Shown piece after piece: positions 22,067-33,590 of a stretch of DNA of 64,000 nt. Location of the stretch: NCBI GenBank assembly GCA_037157565.1, contig JAZHRO010000024.1, positions 15,134,501 through 15,198,500 on the forward strand, given 5' to 3'. Position 1 is the first letter of the stretch. Each line of letters starts with the position of its first letter. Below the pieces are notes generated by a model that saw only the letters and a program-made list of their open reading frames with translations, was not told the DNA's origin and ran no database searches. Origin of the DNA: Thalassia testudinum (Eukaryota > Streptophyta > Magnoliopsida > Alismatales > Hydrocharitaceae). Position numbers and translations under genes: made by a program.

Positions 22067-22802
22067 TAGCGCGTGGGCACTATTGGATGATTTGAGCCGC
22101 CCGCAGCCGATCGGGCGATCACCTTTAATTGTGCGTGCCCGTAGATCGCGAGTCGAACCTGCGTCTTGTGAACGTGCAACGCCTTGCGACTGCTGTGCTA
22201 CGCGAAGGAATGTGTCGCGCGGACGAATTGAGGCGCATGCGTCCACAGCCGTTGGATCAAGATCCAACGGCGGAGAAGGGCGGATCCAGGGCTTCAGCGG
22301 TTGCGTGCGGGCAATTGGGCGGCCAAGATGGCGCCACGTGGCACCATCTTTGCCGTCCATCTTCTGAATGATGTAGATGGTGCCACGGGTGTCAGATTGA
22401 CTCGATTTTTGTGTCGTTAGGTTGTGATCGTCGATCCGAATCCATCCGTGCGGTCGGATTTGTCGTTTGAAGTGTGGATTTACACCATCTTGGCTCTTGA
22501 TCTTCTAAGGTTCCCCGATCACTATCTGATGCTGCAGATGCCTGATTAGGGCGATCTTGGAATCGTTGAACTCCAATTGTCGCCCTGATCACATCTGTAC
22601 AGTTGAATTTTCGATCCGAGGCCCCGATAAAAAGTTTGCCCTGTCCAAGTACATTAAAGGAGACAATTAACTTCCATTTTATTCAAACTACTCTAAATGC
22701 AAGATGATGCATGTTATGCAATATTTATATCATGCAATGCAATCCTATGCTTAAGAACATGCATAAATAGACATCTTAAGTAGTGTAAATGTGTTTACAT
22801 CA
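22067..22802 (-). repeat. Repeat E2, proximal part (minus strand)
   Basis: On the minus strand it begins TGATGTAAACACATTTA at 22802, parallel to E1 at 4482. It keeps the CGGATGGATT-type segment, the GTTGGATC...GATCCAAC palindrome (22253-22270) and a tRNA-like box pair. It continues at 9407 across solo LTR C. Confidence 0.55.
22150..22200 (-). promoter_or_regulatory. tRNA-like A and B boxes in E2
   Basis: On the minus strand TAGCACAGCAG (22200-22190) fits the A-box consensus TRGYNNARNNG fully, and GTTCGACTC (22158-22150) fits the B-box consensus. The spacing of about 42 nt is tRNA-like. No acceptor stem can be formed. Probably a SINE head or tRNA-derived segment embedded in the repeat. Confidence 0.45.
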
Positions 22803-23239
22803 TACATACACATTCTTTTTCTTGCTCTTTTGTTTCTTGTCTCATTTTTTGTTTTTAAGTTCCCTTGTTCTACGTGCGTATTTCCCCTTTCGTGGGTGAG
22901 GTTTCTCCGTCTTTCCCTTCCCCTTTGGGACTCGTATCTTGTTTCGAGTTCTTCCCTTCAATGACAAGTTTATGTTCAAAAAAAAAAAAAAAACATTGCA
23001 CCAAAAGAGTAAGAAAAAAGTTCAAGTTTTATTACTGGAAACAATGTTTTTAATACAACAAAAGACAACACTTAGAGAGATAGCGAATAGAACGTGGGTT
23101 GGAAAATGTAAATGTTGGCATAAAAGGAACGCGCACAGTGTTGCAAATGTGGTCCCCACTTGATATATCCCTCTTTTATGTAAAAAAAGTACTCACACAT
23201 GGTGGAGTCCACTTCTGTTGAAACCAACAACAAATCAGT
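22803..23239. other. Gap with an A17 tract; no gene seen
   Basis: T- and C-rich DNA leads into a run of 17 A (22978-22994). The A tract could be the tail of an old retroposed copy, but no SINE or LINE body was recognised. Confidence 0.3.
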
Positions 23240-23830
23240 TTCGTACGGGTGCAAACCACTCAAATCACTTTTAGAACCACTTTGCATAGGTGCAATCTTA
23301 CTTTGAACTACTTTGCACTGGTGCAGTCTTACTTTATACCGGTGCAATCTTACTTTGTACCGGTGCAAAATAGTTCAAAGTAAGATTATATCGGTGTAAA
23401 GTAAGATTGAAGCGGTGCAAAATTAAATTCCAAGTATTTCTTCACCTATGACAAATAATTTTACACTTGAAAGGTGATTTTTAATTTTAGGATTTAGGGT
23501 TTCGAATTTTTCACATTAGGGTTTAGGGTCCTAAACCCTAAATCGTTAGGTGAAAAATCACCTTTCAAGTGAAAAATCACTTCTCATACGTGAAACCACT
23601 TTCCATGAACCTAAACCCTAAATCCTAAATCCTAAGCCCATAGGTCAACATCACTTTACACGGGTAAAACCACCTGTGGAATAATTTTGCGCTGGTGCAA
23701 AATGAGATTACATCGGTGTAAAGACACCTTAAAATAATTTATTACTAGTGCAAAATCACCGAAAATAATTTATCATATGTGTAAAGTTATTTATCACTTG
23801 TGCAAAGTTATTTATTACCTGTGCATTTTA
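23240..23830. repeat. Repeat tract with GGTGCAA units and telomere-like palindrome
   Basis: A unit of about 21 bp built on CCGGTGCAATCTTACTTTGT repeats near 23285-23360 and then appears inverted (23375-23420). Next comes an inverted repeat (ACTTGAAAGGTGATTTTT near 23465 against its complement near 23553-23572) enclosing head-to-head TTTAGGG/CCCTAAA motifs (23515-23545). Degenerate GTGCAAAGTTATTTAT units end the tract. It looks like a decayed fold-back element; no target duplication was found. Confidence 0.45.
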
Positions 23831-26800
23831 GTTTAAATTAATGTTATTATGTTTTTTAATGTGTTAGGACCTACCATGTAACAAACCTTACATTTTTTAT
23901 TTTTCAATTTCTCTCTCTATCATTTAACACCTCTCTCTCTTCTCTTTTTTTTCTTCTCTTATTTCATTTTCATTACACACTATTTAGCACGTACGTTTGT
24001 TTCGAATTCCGTATTCACCATAGACCTCCTTGTTTTGTGCTCTTTTATCAGAGATTAATATTGAGTAGTTTTTGCAAGAATATAAAATAATACATATCCA
24101 AAGCTAGACTATATAAATCTAATCTAAGACATAGACTATAAATCAAAATACACTGAGCAATATATTTCTCAACGCACGCTGTGCTTATATTTCAAACACA
24201 TTGATTGAAAATAAAAGAGCAACGTGTATTTTGTTGAGTTGAGACGTTTATTTACTTTTCGATTTATATATTTTAATTTTCAACCGATATGTTTCGATGA
24301 AGAACTAAAATACACTGATATATTTTAATTTTATACTGTCCTGATAAAAAATAAAAATATAATAATTAAAAATCAAAATATATCTATGTATTTTGTTAAG
24401 TGATGACATTTATTTATTTCAACTATTTTACTTTTCAATTGATATATTTCAATAGATAATTAAAATAAATCGATTAAAAATTAAAATATATTAATATATT
24501 TAATTTATTGAATGTTCCCATTGAAAAGACATTATATATATATATAAATTATGTTACTATTTATTTATTTATTTATATTCTCTCTCCATCTAGACTCTCC
24601 CTCTCACTATTATATTACAATAATTTGTTTTAATAGTAAAATTCTGATATAACTTTAATTTTTGTACTTCCACGATAGGTATCAACTCAAAACTAATTTA
24701 ATATTAATTGTAAAGTGATTGATACCCATCTTGTCTACCTGCTCCAAAGCAAGACGACCCGCCCATAGTGAAACTTCTACTTAAATAAAGGTCGAGTTGG
24801 CAAAAGGATAGAGAAAGGCATCCGCACACCTTTCTTTGTACAAGGAGTGGCACCCACTTCTTTTGTCCAGGGCAGTCATTTAGGTGTGATTCCAAAGTCC
24901 ATGATTGATATTCCCAGAGAGAAATCAAAAACAAAAGGCTGTAGTTAGGTACAGAAAACCTCACCTCACATCTCATGAAACCCCCCCTTGGGTTGTTGGT
25001 TGATTGATAAGAAGTTAAAAGTATATCTTTCAGTGGTGGATTTATTTAGACACTTGGGGGGGGGGGGGGGGGGTGTTGCTGTGTTTGAGGGCATTTGTGT
25101 GTAAATTTTTGTCTACCAAATCTCTTAAAATAATTTTTTTTTTCACACTTAAATCTACGTCACTCTTACCTTCCCAAGCTCCATTTCCAAATGTTAGCTG
25201 GTGTGTCTCCATCGATCCCTAGCTACCACCAAATCAATCAGGTCATTCAAATGCATGCATGCATCATCACGCCCACGGAACGGATTAAGATTCTCGTTAT
25301 GTTTGTTGTAAACTAATGGTTAGCCTGAGATTCTGCAGGTGCTTGATGTCACAGAGATTTTGGGAGGAATGCAATCTAAAATTGACTTGGATGTGCTTCA
25401 ATTCAACAGGGTAACCCAATCCATGCCATTAGCCAAACAAAACTCAGAAGGGAGAATTGGTGGTAGCATCGTGCAAATACATGCACATGTTGAGCGATTG
25501 GATCTAGGGTGTGTGCCACCCAGATTCCAGTGGAGGTAGTGAGCACATCAAGAATTAACATATTAGGGCAGAGGTGTATGGCATGGAGAAGTGACAACCA
25601 ACGCAGGGTTACCTGCTGATTGTTGAGGAAGGACCATAAAGAGGCTCTTAATATATGTACGTGTGTTCTCCTGAAGAGAGATCAAGCGTAAATACGAGAT
25701 ACACAGTCGGTCAGCATCGTATTATATATTTGTCTGTATCGGGGCATGGATTTGCAAGTCCTAATGCATGTCATGGTTTGCGCATGGTAATTGCATACTT
25801 GACTCCATAACATGGATTCTATTGACTCGAGGGGAGTGCTTTTTTCCAAAGGAGCAGATGACAGGGACTCATCTTATCCGTAGGCTATCCCACATGCGAA
25901 GTGGACCACATACATATATTATATATATGGTGCCATACATCACCATCAAAGTCTCCCTTTTACTTCAAATGTCATCAAGAAGAACTTTTCCACCACATTC
26001 CCACAGCCGACCAATTCGGAGCGAGCGTAGCGTGGCGTGTAGGCAACCGCGGACCTTACCATAGGCATGCCTTTATTATATTAATATATCGACAAGGGTT
26101 TTTATATGCCTATATCAACCTACGCAGTATGAATAATCTTAAACTTTGGATAAATATCAAACACATCTCACTGGAAAACCAACTAAATTGCTACGTGTTT
26201 GGAGAATACGAAGATATTCAAACTGAAGAGCAATTTTGTTTTCCAAATTATATCAACACGTGCAATGCTTAATTTTTACTAAATTTTAGAGCAAAGTCCT
26301 GTTCCCTTCCGACTGTAATTATGTTAATGCACCATCCGTGACTTGAAAGCTGGTTAATTCAAGGTAAATTGCAATGAAATTTAAAAAGTAATGCAAGTAT
26401 CACGTAAATGGTCGGATTTATCACCGTTTAAAATATTATCATTACTTCTGAATTAAAATATATGTGTGTAAATTTAAAAAATATTGGTAATTTTTTATTT
26501 CATATAATTTGATTTAAAATTAAATGTGTCGATAATTTTTAATTTTATATAGATATAATTTAATTTTAAATTCAAATACACCAGTAACTTTTAATTTTAC
26601 ATCAATATAATTTAACTTTAAATCAACGTGTACTTGTGACTTTTGATTTTATAATAGTATATTTTTATTTTCATCAGTGTATTTTAATTTATAAGTTGTG
26701 GTGAACTTTTTAAGTAATGATAGAATCCATCATACGGTAAGACTTATATTATTTCTTACATGACCTTTTGATCTTTTATACTCTTATTGTTAATTTAAAT

Positions 26801-28207
26801 TTGTTTTGTGTTGAATGATCTTGCAACGTTTTATCTTTGATTCTGCTTATATAATTATTGAACCACCGATCATTTAAGTAGATTTTTTTTTTTGTAACAG
26901 AATTGTCATTATTTAACAAAGTTGATTGAATAAATAATTTACCTACTTTCGTTGTGCTTTTTTTAACGCAAAACCCGTCTCAGTCTATTTTCTTCGTGGT
27001 TGAACTCTCAAATAAGATAATTAATGGGACATTTTTAGAAGTAAACAAAGTACAAATATGTATATTGCAACATAGAGAACACGGTGGATCATTATATATG
27101 ATAATTTTAATAGATGTATTTTAATTTTTTATCAATGAAAATTATTTTTTACATGTGAAAATTATTTTTAAAATAAAAAATCACCTTTTATAGATTAAAA
27201 AATAATTTTTTAAGTAAAAAATAATTTTTCATTGATATATTTAATTGATTTATTTTTATTTTAAATTAATATATTTTAATATTTAATTTATGTATTTTAA
27301 TTTTCATTTGATATATTTTAAGTGAGAATGGGAGTGAAGTCACATATCAAAAAAAAAATACATTGTAATATATATTTTACTGCACACGTAAAAGTATCAT
27401 CGTGGTGAAGATGGTGAGTGTGTATTTAGAATGTGCGATGGAAAGTCGAGGTCTCATCTATTTCTATATTAAAAAGTGTTCTTGCTAATTAAAAGAACAA
27501 AGGGATTTAAGAATAGCTATAATTTACAGGGAAAGTTCACACATAACTATTAGTCAACCCTGTCAAAAAGTCGAGATCCGCTCCAGCCCATCCAAAGAAA
27601 TGCTTCAATTGCACGTCCAAGGGGTTATTAACTGTAATAGTAAAGGGCTAATAACTAAATCACGATATTAAATGTGATTATGAGTATTCCTAATAATAAA
27701 TTTATGGATTATCGAACTTGAAAAACTAGTCGGAGTATCCATGTTTGGCACTCAACCACTTTGAAACCAAAGTGCCGGTGGTATCTCACCATGTACATAG
27801 GATTGTTCCACGAAGATCTAATTTTCCTTCTCTAAATTCTAATATCTTCGAAACCAATCGAGAGAAAGGAGATTGCGGCAAATTTATTATCCAAGTCAAT
27901 GCTCGGAGACATTCAAGAAGTGGTGCATCTCAGCAATGGCCAAAGGTAGACGGTTCCGTAACAACGAACATTATGTCCTCTTTTTCCAAGGACCCAAGTG
28001 CTAAATCTCAAAGTTTAGATCCCACATTGATATCAAGATCAAAGTTCATGAACCTTCACGTAATTCATCCATCCTAAGTCTCCTTTTAGCTCCCTCCCTT
28101 TGAAGCTTCCCATCCCCCACCTTCCACTTCTTTTTCCTCTCTTACCCTTCTCTCCAACTCAGACACCTCAACCACGAGTTAGAAAAGAAGAAGATCCCTC
28201 AACACCG
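23831..28207. other. AT-rich intergenic region; no supported gene
   Basis: Long AT-rich stretches (24170-24560, 26440-26720, 27100-27330) contain recurring TATATTTTAATTTTT-like words but no clear unit. A run of 18 G lies at 25056-25073. Frames near 25339-26272 and 27745-28077 show no domain and start at non-ATG codons or within AT-rich DNA. The stretch just upstream of 28208 should hold the promoter of the proline-rich gene; I see no convincing TATA box. Confidence 0.4.
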
Positions 28208-28615
28208 ATGAGCCGCAACGTCGGCACCATTGCGAAGATGAAGCACCACCTCTTCTCCGTCGCGACGGCCTCCACCGTTCTCCTCTTGCTTTCCACTTCA
28301 ATTCGATCCACCTCGAGCCAAACGTTGCCCTCGCCGGAGGTCAAGTGCAGCGGAGACCCGTGCGCCATCCCTTCACCACCTCCTCCAATCCCATCCCCTC
28401 CGCCGCCTCCACCTCCAAAGAAGCACAAGCCGCCGAAGTGCCCCCCGCCGCCTCCTCCCCCTCTGCCGCCTTCGTTGGTGGGATGCTGCGGAATTCCGGT
28501 GCCACAGGGACCCCTCTACGCGGTGGATCCAACGTTCAACATATCGGCAGCTCACCAAAGGTCGACCACGATACTCGTGACACTCGTGGCGGTTATAATT
28601 GCAATTTTAGGATAA
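28208..28615 (+). CDS. Proline-rich cell-wall / GPI-anchor-type small protein
   Basis: Single-exon gene for 135 residues from ATG 28208; an in-frame ATG at 28238 (MKHHLFSVATAS) would place the signal peptide right at the N-terminus and may be the true start (125 residues). Order of parts: hydrophobic signal segment (VLLLLSTS), likely cleavage near SSQTLP, a Cys pair (VKCSGDPC), a proline-rich region with SPPPP blocks and a KKHKPPKC break, GCCGIPVPQGPLYAVDPTFN, and a hydrophobic C-terminal tail (TTILVTLVAVIIAILG). Plant secreted proline-rich proteins of this kind have SPPPP modules, a PxGxLYxVD motif and a GPI signal; from this I infer a cell-surface or wall-associated protein. Its molecular role is unknown. 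The frame is intact and far more GC-rich than its surroundings. Confidence 0.8.
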   Translation: MSRNVGTIAKMKHHLFSVATASTVLLLLSTSIRSTSSQTLPSPEVKCSGDPCAIPSPPPPIPSPPPPPPPKKHKPPKCPPPPPPPLPPSLVGCCGIPVPQGPLYAVDPTFNISAAHQRSTTILVTLVAVIIAILG

Positions 28616-29473
28616 TCGAGGACGTTCCTTGGGAATTCTCCTCTGCTGCTTTCCTTCTTCAAACTTTCTTTTATTTTTGATCATTTCAGTTAAGTGTAAA
28701 AGAAGAAGAAAAAAAAGGAAGAAGGGATAATTAGATCCGCATATCTCATTGGATCTTCGAGTATGGAAATAAGAAAAACTTTGTGAGTAGTGTCAAAACT
28801 TCTTCGTGAGGTGTCACAACAAAACCTGAGTTGTTTCTGTCTCGATGTTAGATGATTAATTGTTCGTACAAACGTGCCTCTTAGTCAACAAATAGGACAT
28901 GGCATGTGCATGCACCTATAAGAGTAGGGATCTAACGAGAAAGCTTAACGGCAGGAATTAAGGTGCTATTTGGACACAGATCTGCAAATGCACGCCCGAA
29001 AAAATAGTTTCTTGGTGGAGCTTTAATTTTGGTTCCAATTTCTAAGATGAGTAGCACCCTTTCTAGCGTAGTTAAGCTCTCGTATGAAATTTATTTTGTA
29101 AAAATTTTCTATCTTAGATCTTCTTTATTTATTTATTTTTTTTAAATTTTCATTAATAAAATAAAAATGACACACGACACAATTTCTAAAGACAAGAAAG
29201 AAGGACATTTTTCACATCCTCGAAAAATCTTATCCCTAAAGGTTACGTTTCGAGGTACATCTATACAATTAAGCATCCCACCCGTGCCATCACAATCTAA
29301 AGTCGGGTTTTTATTCCTCGGCTACTACGATCCAGAGAAAATTGAGATGGGACTGCTTGCATATGCCACGAGATTATTTTTATTTTTATTCCTTCTTTGG
29401 CGTAAAATCTAAGCATTTTCTGTAAATTTATTTTGGTACTTTAGATGACTGGTATCCTTCGAATCAGTAGATA

Positions 29474-29522
<49 letters not shown>

Positions 29523-30129
29523 GTTCCACTTGCCATCGTGTGGATTCGCATCCTGTGACTCCTCGTAGAGAGGATGAAGAGCTTACCAACTATTGCACAG
29601 TTTGACTGTGGGAGCTAAGCTATAAGTTACACGGATGCTGTTGAGACTACTCCAATCAGCTCTATTTCCATCTTTTTTTACAATTTTGTGGTCCAAATTA
29701 CCATTACGCTACGAAGGTGGCATCGCATTTGAACACTGCCAGTAGCATAATAATAAATTTTAAAATGAATTATGGAACAAATTTATAAAGACAAATGCAT
29801 AATAAATAAATTGGTTAAAAGAATCACCTTTAAAATATTCGGGGTTTCTTCTTAGGGTTAATTTACTTGGGCCTCAATGGAATCACCGCTAAGTCCGTGC
29901 GATTCCACTGAGCATTTCCTCCTTTTCTGGTCATATTCCTGCATGGTTTGGCTGACATTTGGCAAGGTGTACATCCTAAACTCATCGCTTGAGGCTTGGG
30001 AACAAGCAAAGGAAGGAGATTATGTTAACGTCAATTCCTTAAATCTTTAGGGGTCTAACTTAAATTATCCTACATCTGACTTAGGATGGATTGGTATTTG
30101 ATCTCAATTGGATTTTATGTTGACTGAGT
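28616..30129. other. Gap downstream of the proline-rich gene, with an ATT microsatellite
   Basis: The likely 3' UTR lies in the first few hundred bases. An (ATT)n run of about 15 units lies at 29477-29522. The frame at 29167-29412 has no recognisable domain. Nothing else supported. Confidence 0.4.
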
Positions 30130-30133
30130 ATCA

Positions 30134-30445
30134 GTACTGGTATGCTAGTACTTATACTCATGACATACAGCTATAGGTTACATATTGTATGGGTACCGGT
30201 ACTGATGCCAAGTACCAGTACTCATGTGTTACTGTTAGGAATACAAGTCCAAATGAATACTCGTCCAGTACTTATCATGTACGGGTACTCATACTAAGTA
30301 TCGGTACTCAATAAGTACTAGTAGCATTCCAGGACCCGACTGGTCTCAACAAGTACCCGTACTCGTGAAGAGTACCGGTACTTGTTGAGTACTGGTAAAT
30401 TGCTTGTAGCGAACAAGTACTGGTACTAGTCACCAGTACTAGTAT
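30134..30445. repeat. Array of paired GTAC palindromes (19-bp register)
   Basis: Ten-base near-palindromes of the type GTACCGGTAC occur in pairs starting at 30193/30212, 30279/30298, 30353/30372 and 30417/30436, each exactly 19 bp apart. Additional single or degenerate sites lie at 30134, 30148, 30268, 30315 and 30389. The layout parallels the GACGTC arrays in the solo LTRs. Edges of the host repeat were not found; it may be an old LTR. Confidence 0.75.
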
Positions 30446-30869
30446 TTGTAACCTACAGGTCCTGAAGACCTAAAGCCCAGTACCTTGCCTGGGATTCACT
30501 TATACCGATATTAAACTTTAGTACCAATAATTGTTGACAGTTACATTTTATTTTCGTACATTTTCTGGAATATGAAATGGATTCTTTAACAAACATCAAT
30601 TTATGATCTAATCTACGCAAATATATGCACATATATATACTGAATCAAAACAATTTAGAGGTCTATCTTCTCTTGTATACACGAATTTGCAATATTTAGT
30701 TATCAGTTATCACAAAACATGCAATCAGTCCTAGTCTTATATGTGGGAAAGACACATACCTGTGCTTATGATGGATTCCAAGTAACAGGACTATGGTTAG
30801 AAGTCTTCCAAGAGATCCCACCTCAAATCCTGATGGACTACACAAGAAGAAGATGAAGATCTTCTCCAG
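30446..30869. other. Gap up to element F; no gene supported
   Basis: AT-rich, then a segment (about 30750-30869) that resumes at 40745 beyond element F. On the minus strand a CAG/GTATGT donor-like site lies near 30757-30762, so F may have landed in a transcribed region, but no coding frame was recognised. Confidence 0.3.
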
Positions 30870-30874
30870 CCGCC

Positions 30875-33590
30875 TGTTCGCGACGCTTTTGTGCGGTTTG
30901 TTAAAAGATAATATCGCGTTGTAGTATACCCGACAAAGCCTTCAAACAAATAGAGAATTTTATTACTCGAAAATCGGAGCATCCGAGGTCGAATACAGGG
31001 AGCAAATGAAATTTACTACTAATCAAAATGTAATTGAACACTCTAATTTACTCAAAATTTTAATTCAAATATGAATGTATGCGATTAAAAGTAATTAGGA
31101 CAAAAAATATGAAATTGGACGTCTGATCTGGTGATCAGACGTCTTAAAAGTATTTTCCCCTTTTCCTTCTTCTGATCTTGCTTTCTTTCTTCTTTCTCTT
31201 CTTTTCTTGCGAAGGCTTCTTCTTCCTGCCTTTGTATCTTTTCTCTTGTTTCTTCTCCTACCTTGCCTTCCTTCTTTCTTCTTCTTCTTCTGATCTTTGC
31301 TGTCTTCACTTGACCTCTCTTTCGTTCTCTGCCTTGCTTCTGCCTCTTCCCTGGTCTCCTTCGCTCAGTTTCTTCTTTTGCTTCTTCTCTTCTCCTTGCA
31401 ACTAAGTCTCTCCACGCTCAATCTGCCTGCACAGGAGCAAAACCTATCCTTTTCCCTCTACCCACGTGTCTCTCTCTCTCAGCAATTCACTCAGGGATGC
31501 TCTCCCAGAGCCACACGGATAATCGGGTCGGATCGTACCCAGGACCAGGCGCACCTGCAGGTGGTGTGATGCGCGAGGAGTGCTGAGGTTTAGGTCGGGT
31601 CGGATCCCGCCAGATCCGCGAGATCAAGCCGCGAACGAGGCGAGTGTGAGGGCAGGTGAGGGACCTCACCCCTGTGCTTACGAAGGCGTTAAGGTAATAT
31701 CACAAATTCAATTTATGGCGCAGTGGCGCCTTGTCTCTCCACGATGTGGGACTAAAGCCTCTGCCCTGATTTCGCGCGCGCCCGCAGACTTTGCGTGTCA
31801 TCCCCACAGCTGCTGGCTCTGCTTGCGCTCCATGCTGGACCAGGGCACTTCGCGACACTTGCACGACTACGCAGCACCTGCAGCCTGGGAACCCTGGCGC
31901 CTGGAGCTGCTACGGAGCTTCTTCAACTGTCGTCCATGGCGGAAGGAGCGTCGACACTGTCAGACACAAAACGAGCCTCTCGGCCCAATCAGACCAGCTA
32001 GAGACCTTCGTCGTGGCACGGCGAAAGGGGGTGGACGGTGCTGCAGGCCGTGGGATGGCCTAGGCGTGCGTGCCTAGGTCAACCTGTGGCCGAAGGTGTG
32101 GGGTTGGTCAGGGGGTTATTGTGGAGGTCTGGAGTGGTAGTGGAGGGGTGGAATGAGTTCCTGGTGGTGAGGCGGAGCTCACGAGAGGGTTGGCGAGCAG
32201 TGTGGAGGGGCGGAGTGGTGTGGGTGGCTCGCCGGAGGGCGGTCGGAGGCGAGGACGATGAAGGTGGTTAGGCACTGTCGGAGGGTAATTGGATAAAATA
32301 GCAGGGGGAGAAAAGAGAGGGGACTGTGGAGAAGGTATTTGGCCTAACTACAGGGATGAAGGGGGACGGAGAGGCAAACAGCAGTACCTGCTGTCGCCGG
32401 AGAAGATACTGCCCAGTGGGGGAGAACGGCGGCGACGACGGGGCTGAGGCGGCGTGCGCGGGTATTGCACGACGTGGAGGAGAATCAGGAAGATAACCCT
32501 GCCACTGGTTTTGTGGCAGAGCGAAGAGGGAGGGGAGGGGGGCTCGCCGGAGCTTGCTGGGAATTTTGGCCGGGCAGGAGGAGATGAATTGGAGGTGGAA
32601 ACTCGGCCAAATCAAGCTAAAGATGAGCGGCCGGAGGTGTAGTCTCTTTTATAGGAACTGGGTCGGTTGTTCAGGGCGTGGAAGGCACGCAATCGTTTGA
32701 GGTCGGTCGCCGGAGATGGAAAGAGTTTAGATACCCAAATCCCTCATGCGCTCGCACGAGAGATTGGGTTCACACCAGGGATCAAGATTGGCCTCAGATG
32801 GAAGGGAATTCCTCAGAGAATCTCCCTTCCATTTCTGGGAGGGGATCTCTGAGGAATCAGAGAGGATTCCCTCTCAAATCCTCGCCGGAGCAGGATTCTG
32901 CCCCAATAATGGCGGCAGGACCTGATTGCAAAGGTGGCGAGGAAGTTAGGGAGCTTTCTGTTATGCTTTTCAAAAGATAGGGACCCAACTGTGATTTGGG
33001 TGTACTAAATTGCAGAGTAGGTCAAGATGACCTCCCCTTAGGTCCAAATTTTGGTAAAAATCTAATTTTGACCTAAGGAATCCAATGGTGAAGTTGGATT
33101 TTAGGTTTGACCTCGTTTGACTGGACATTTTGTGTAAAAATCCAAATTAGGTTAATTGATGAACTTGGACCCTAATCTAGGTCAAACTGGGTTCCAAAGG
33201 TCAAATTAAGTACTCTAAACCCTAGGGGATATTTTTCCATGATTTTTAGAGGGTTTAATTGATTTTTATCCTGACCGGAACCTTGTTGAATTAAGCAGGT
33301 CTGTTTTAGGGTTACCACATGTCATTTACTTCCTATATTGCACATGAACCCATTTCTGATCGACTCAACCCACTTTTTATCTCATTTAGACCTTTTGACC
33401 TGTGTTTTGCCTCTGAGAAATCCCATTTATGTACTGCAATGGTAAAATTACAGTTTTAACCTTTAATTCATGTTTTCTTCTCAGAGCACTTATTCCTTCA
33501 TTTAGGCCTTTTTCTAGGTTATGCAGGAGCTTTTATCTTCTTTATTGGGTCAAAATGAGCTAGTTATGGCTCATGATGAGGCTCTCATCA
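30875..33590 (-). repeat. 3' LTR of element F
   Basis: Minus-strand start TGATGAGAGCC at 33590, end CGCGAACA at 30875. Contains the USE/TATA module (31711-31752), a perfect GGTGAGG/CCTCACC hairpin (31655-31670), a TTCTTC-rich plus strand (31150-31400, purine-rich sense strand) and one GACGTC pair (31118/31138, 20 bp) whose spacer extends the dyad. Confidence 0.92.
31711..31752 (-). promoter_or_regulatory. USE/TATA module, 3' LTR of F
   Basis: On the minus strand GTCCCACATCG (31752-31742) is followed after 24 nt by CATAAAT (31717-31711). The first TTTT downstream on that strand is at 31442-31439, giving a predicted RNA of about 245-250 nt if started about 30 nt after the TATA box. Confidence 0.5.

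Noticed and set aside
21454..22179. Arg/Ala-rich frames of 166-217 codons on both strands
   Set aside because: Low-complexity translation of a GC-rich part of solo LTR C; some cross its edge into repeat E2.
25056..25073. Run of 18 G as a quadruplex or origin
   Set aside because: Homopolymer without flanking G-tracts or other signals; could also be a sequencing artefact.
27745..28077. 110-codon frame just upstream of the proline-rich gene
   Set aside because: Begins at TTG, not ATG, has no domain, and lies where a promoter is expected.
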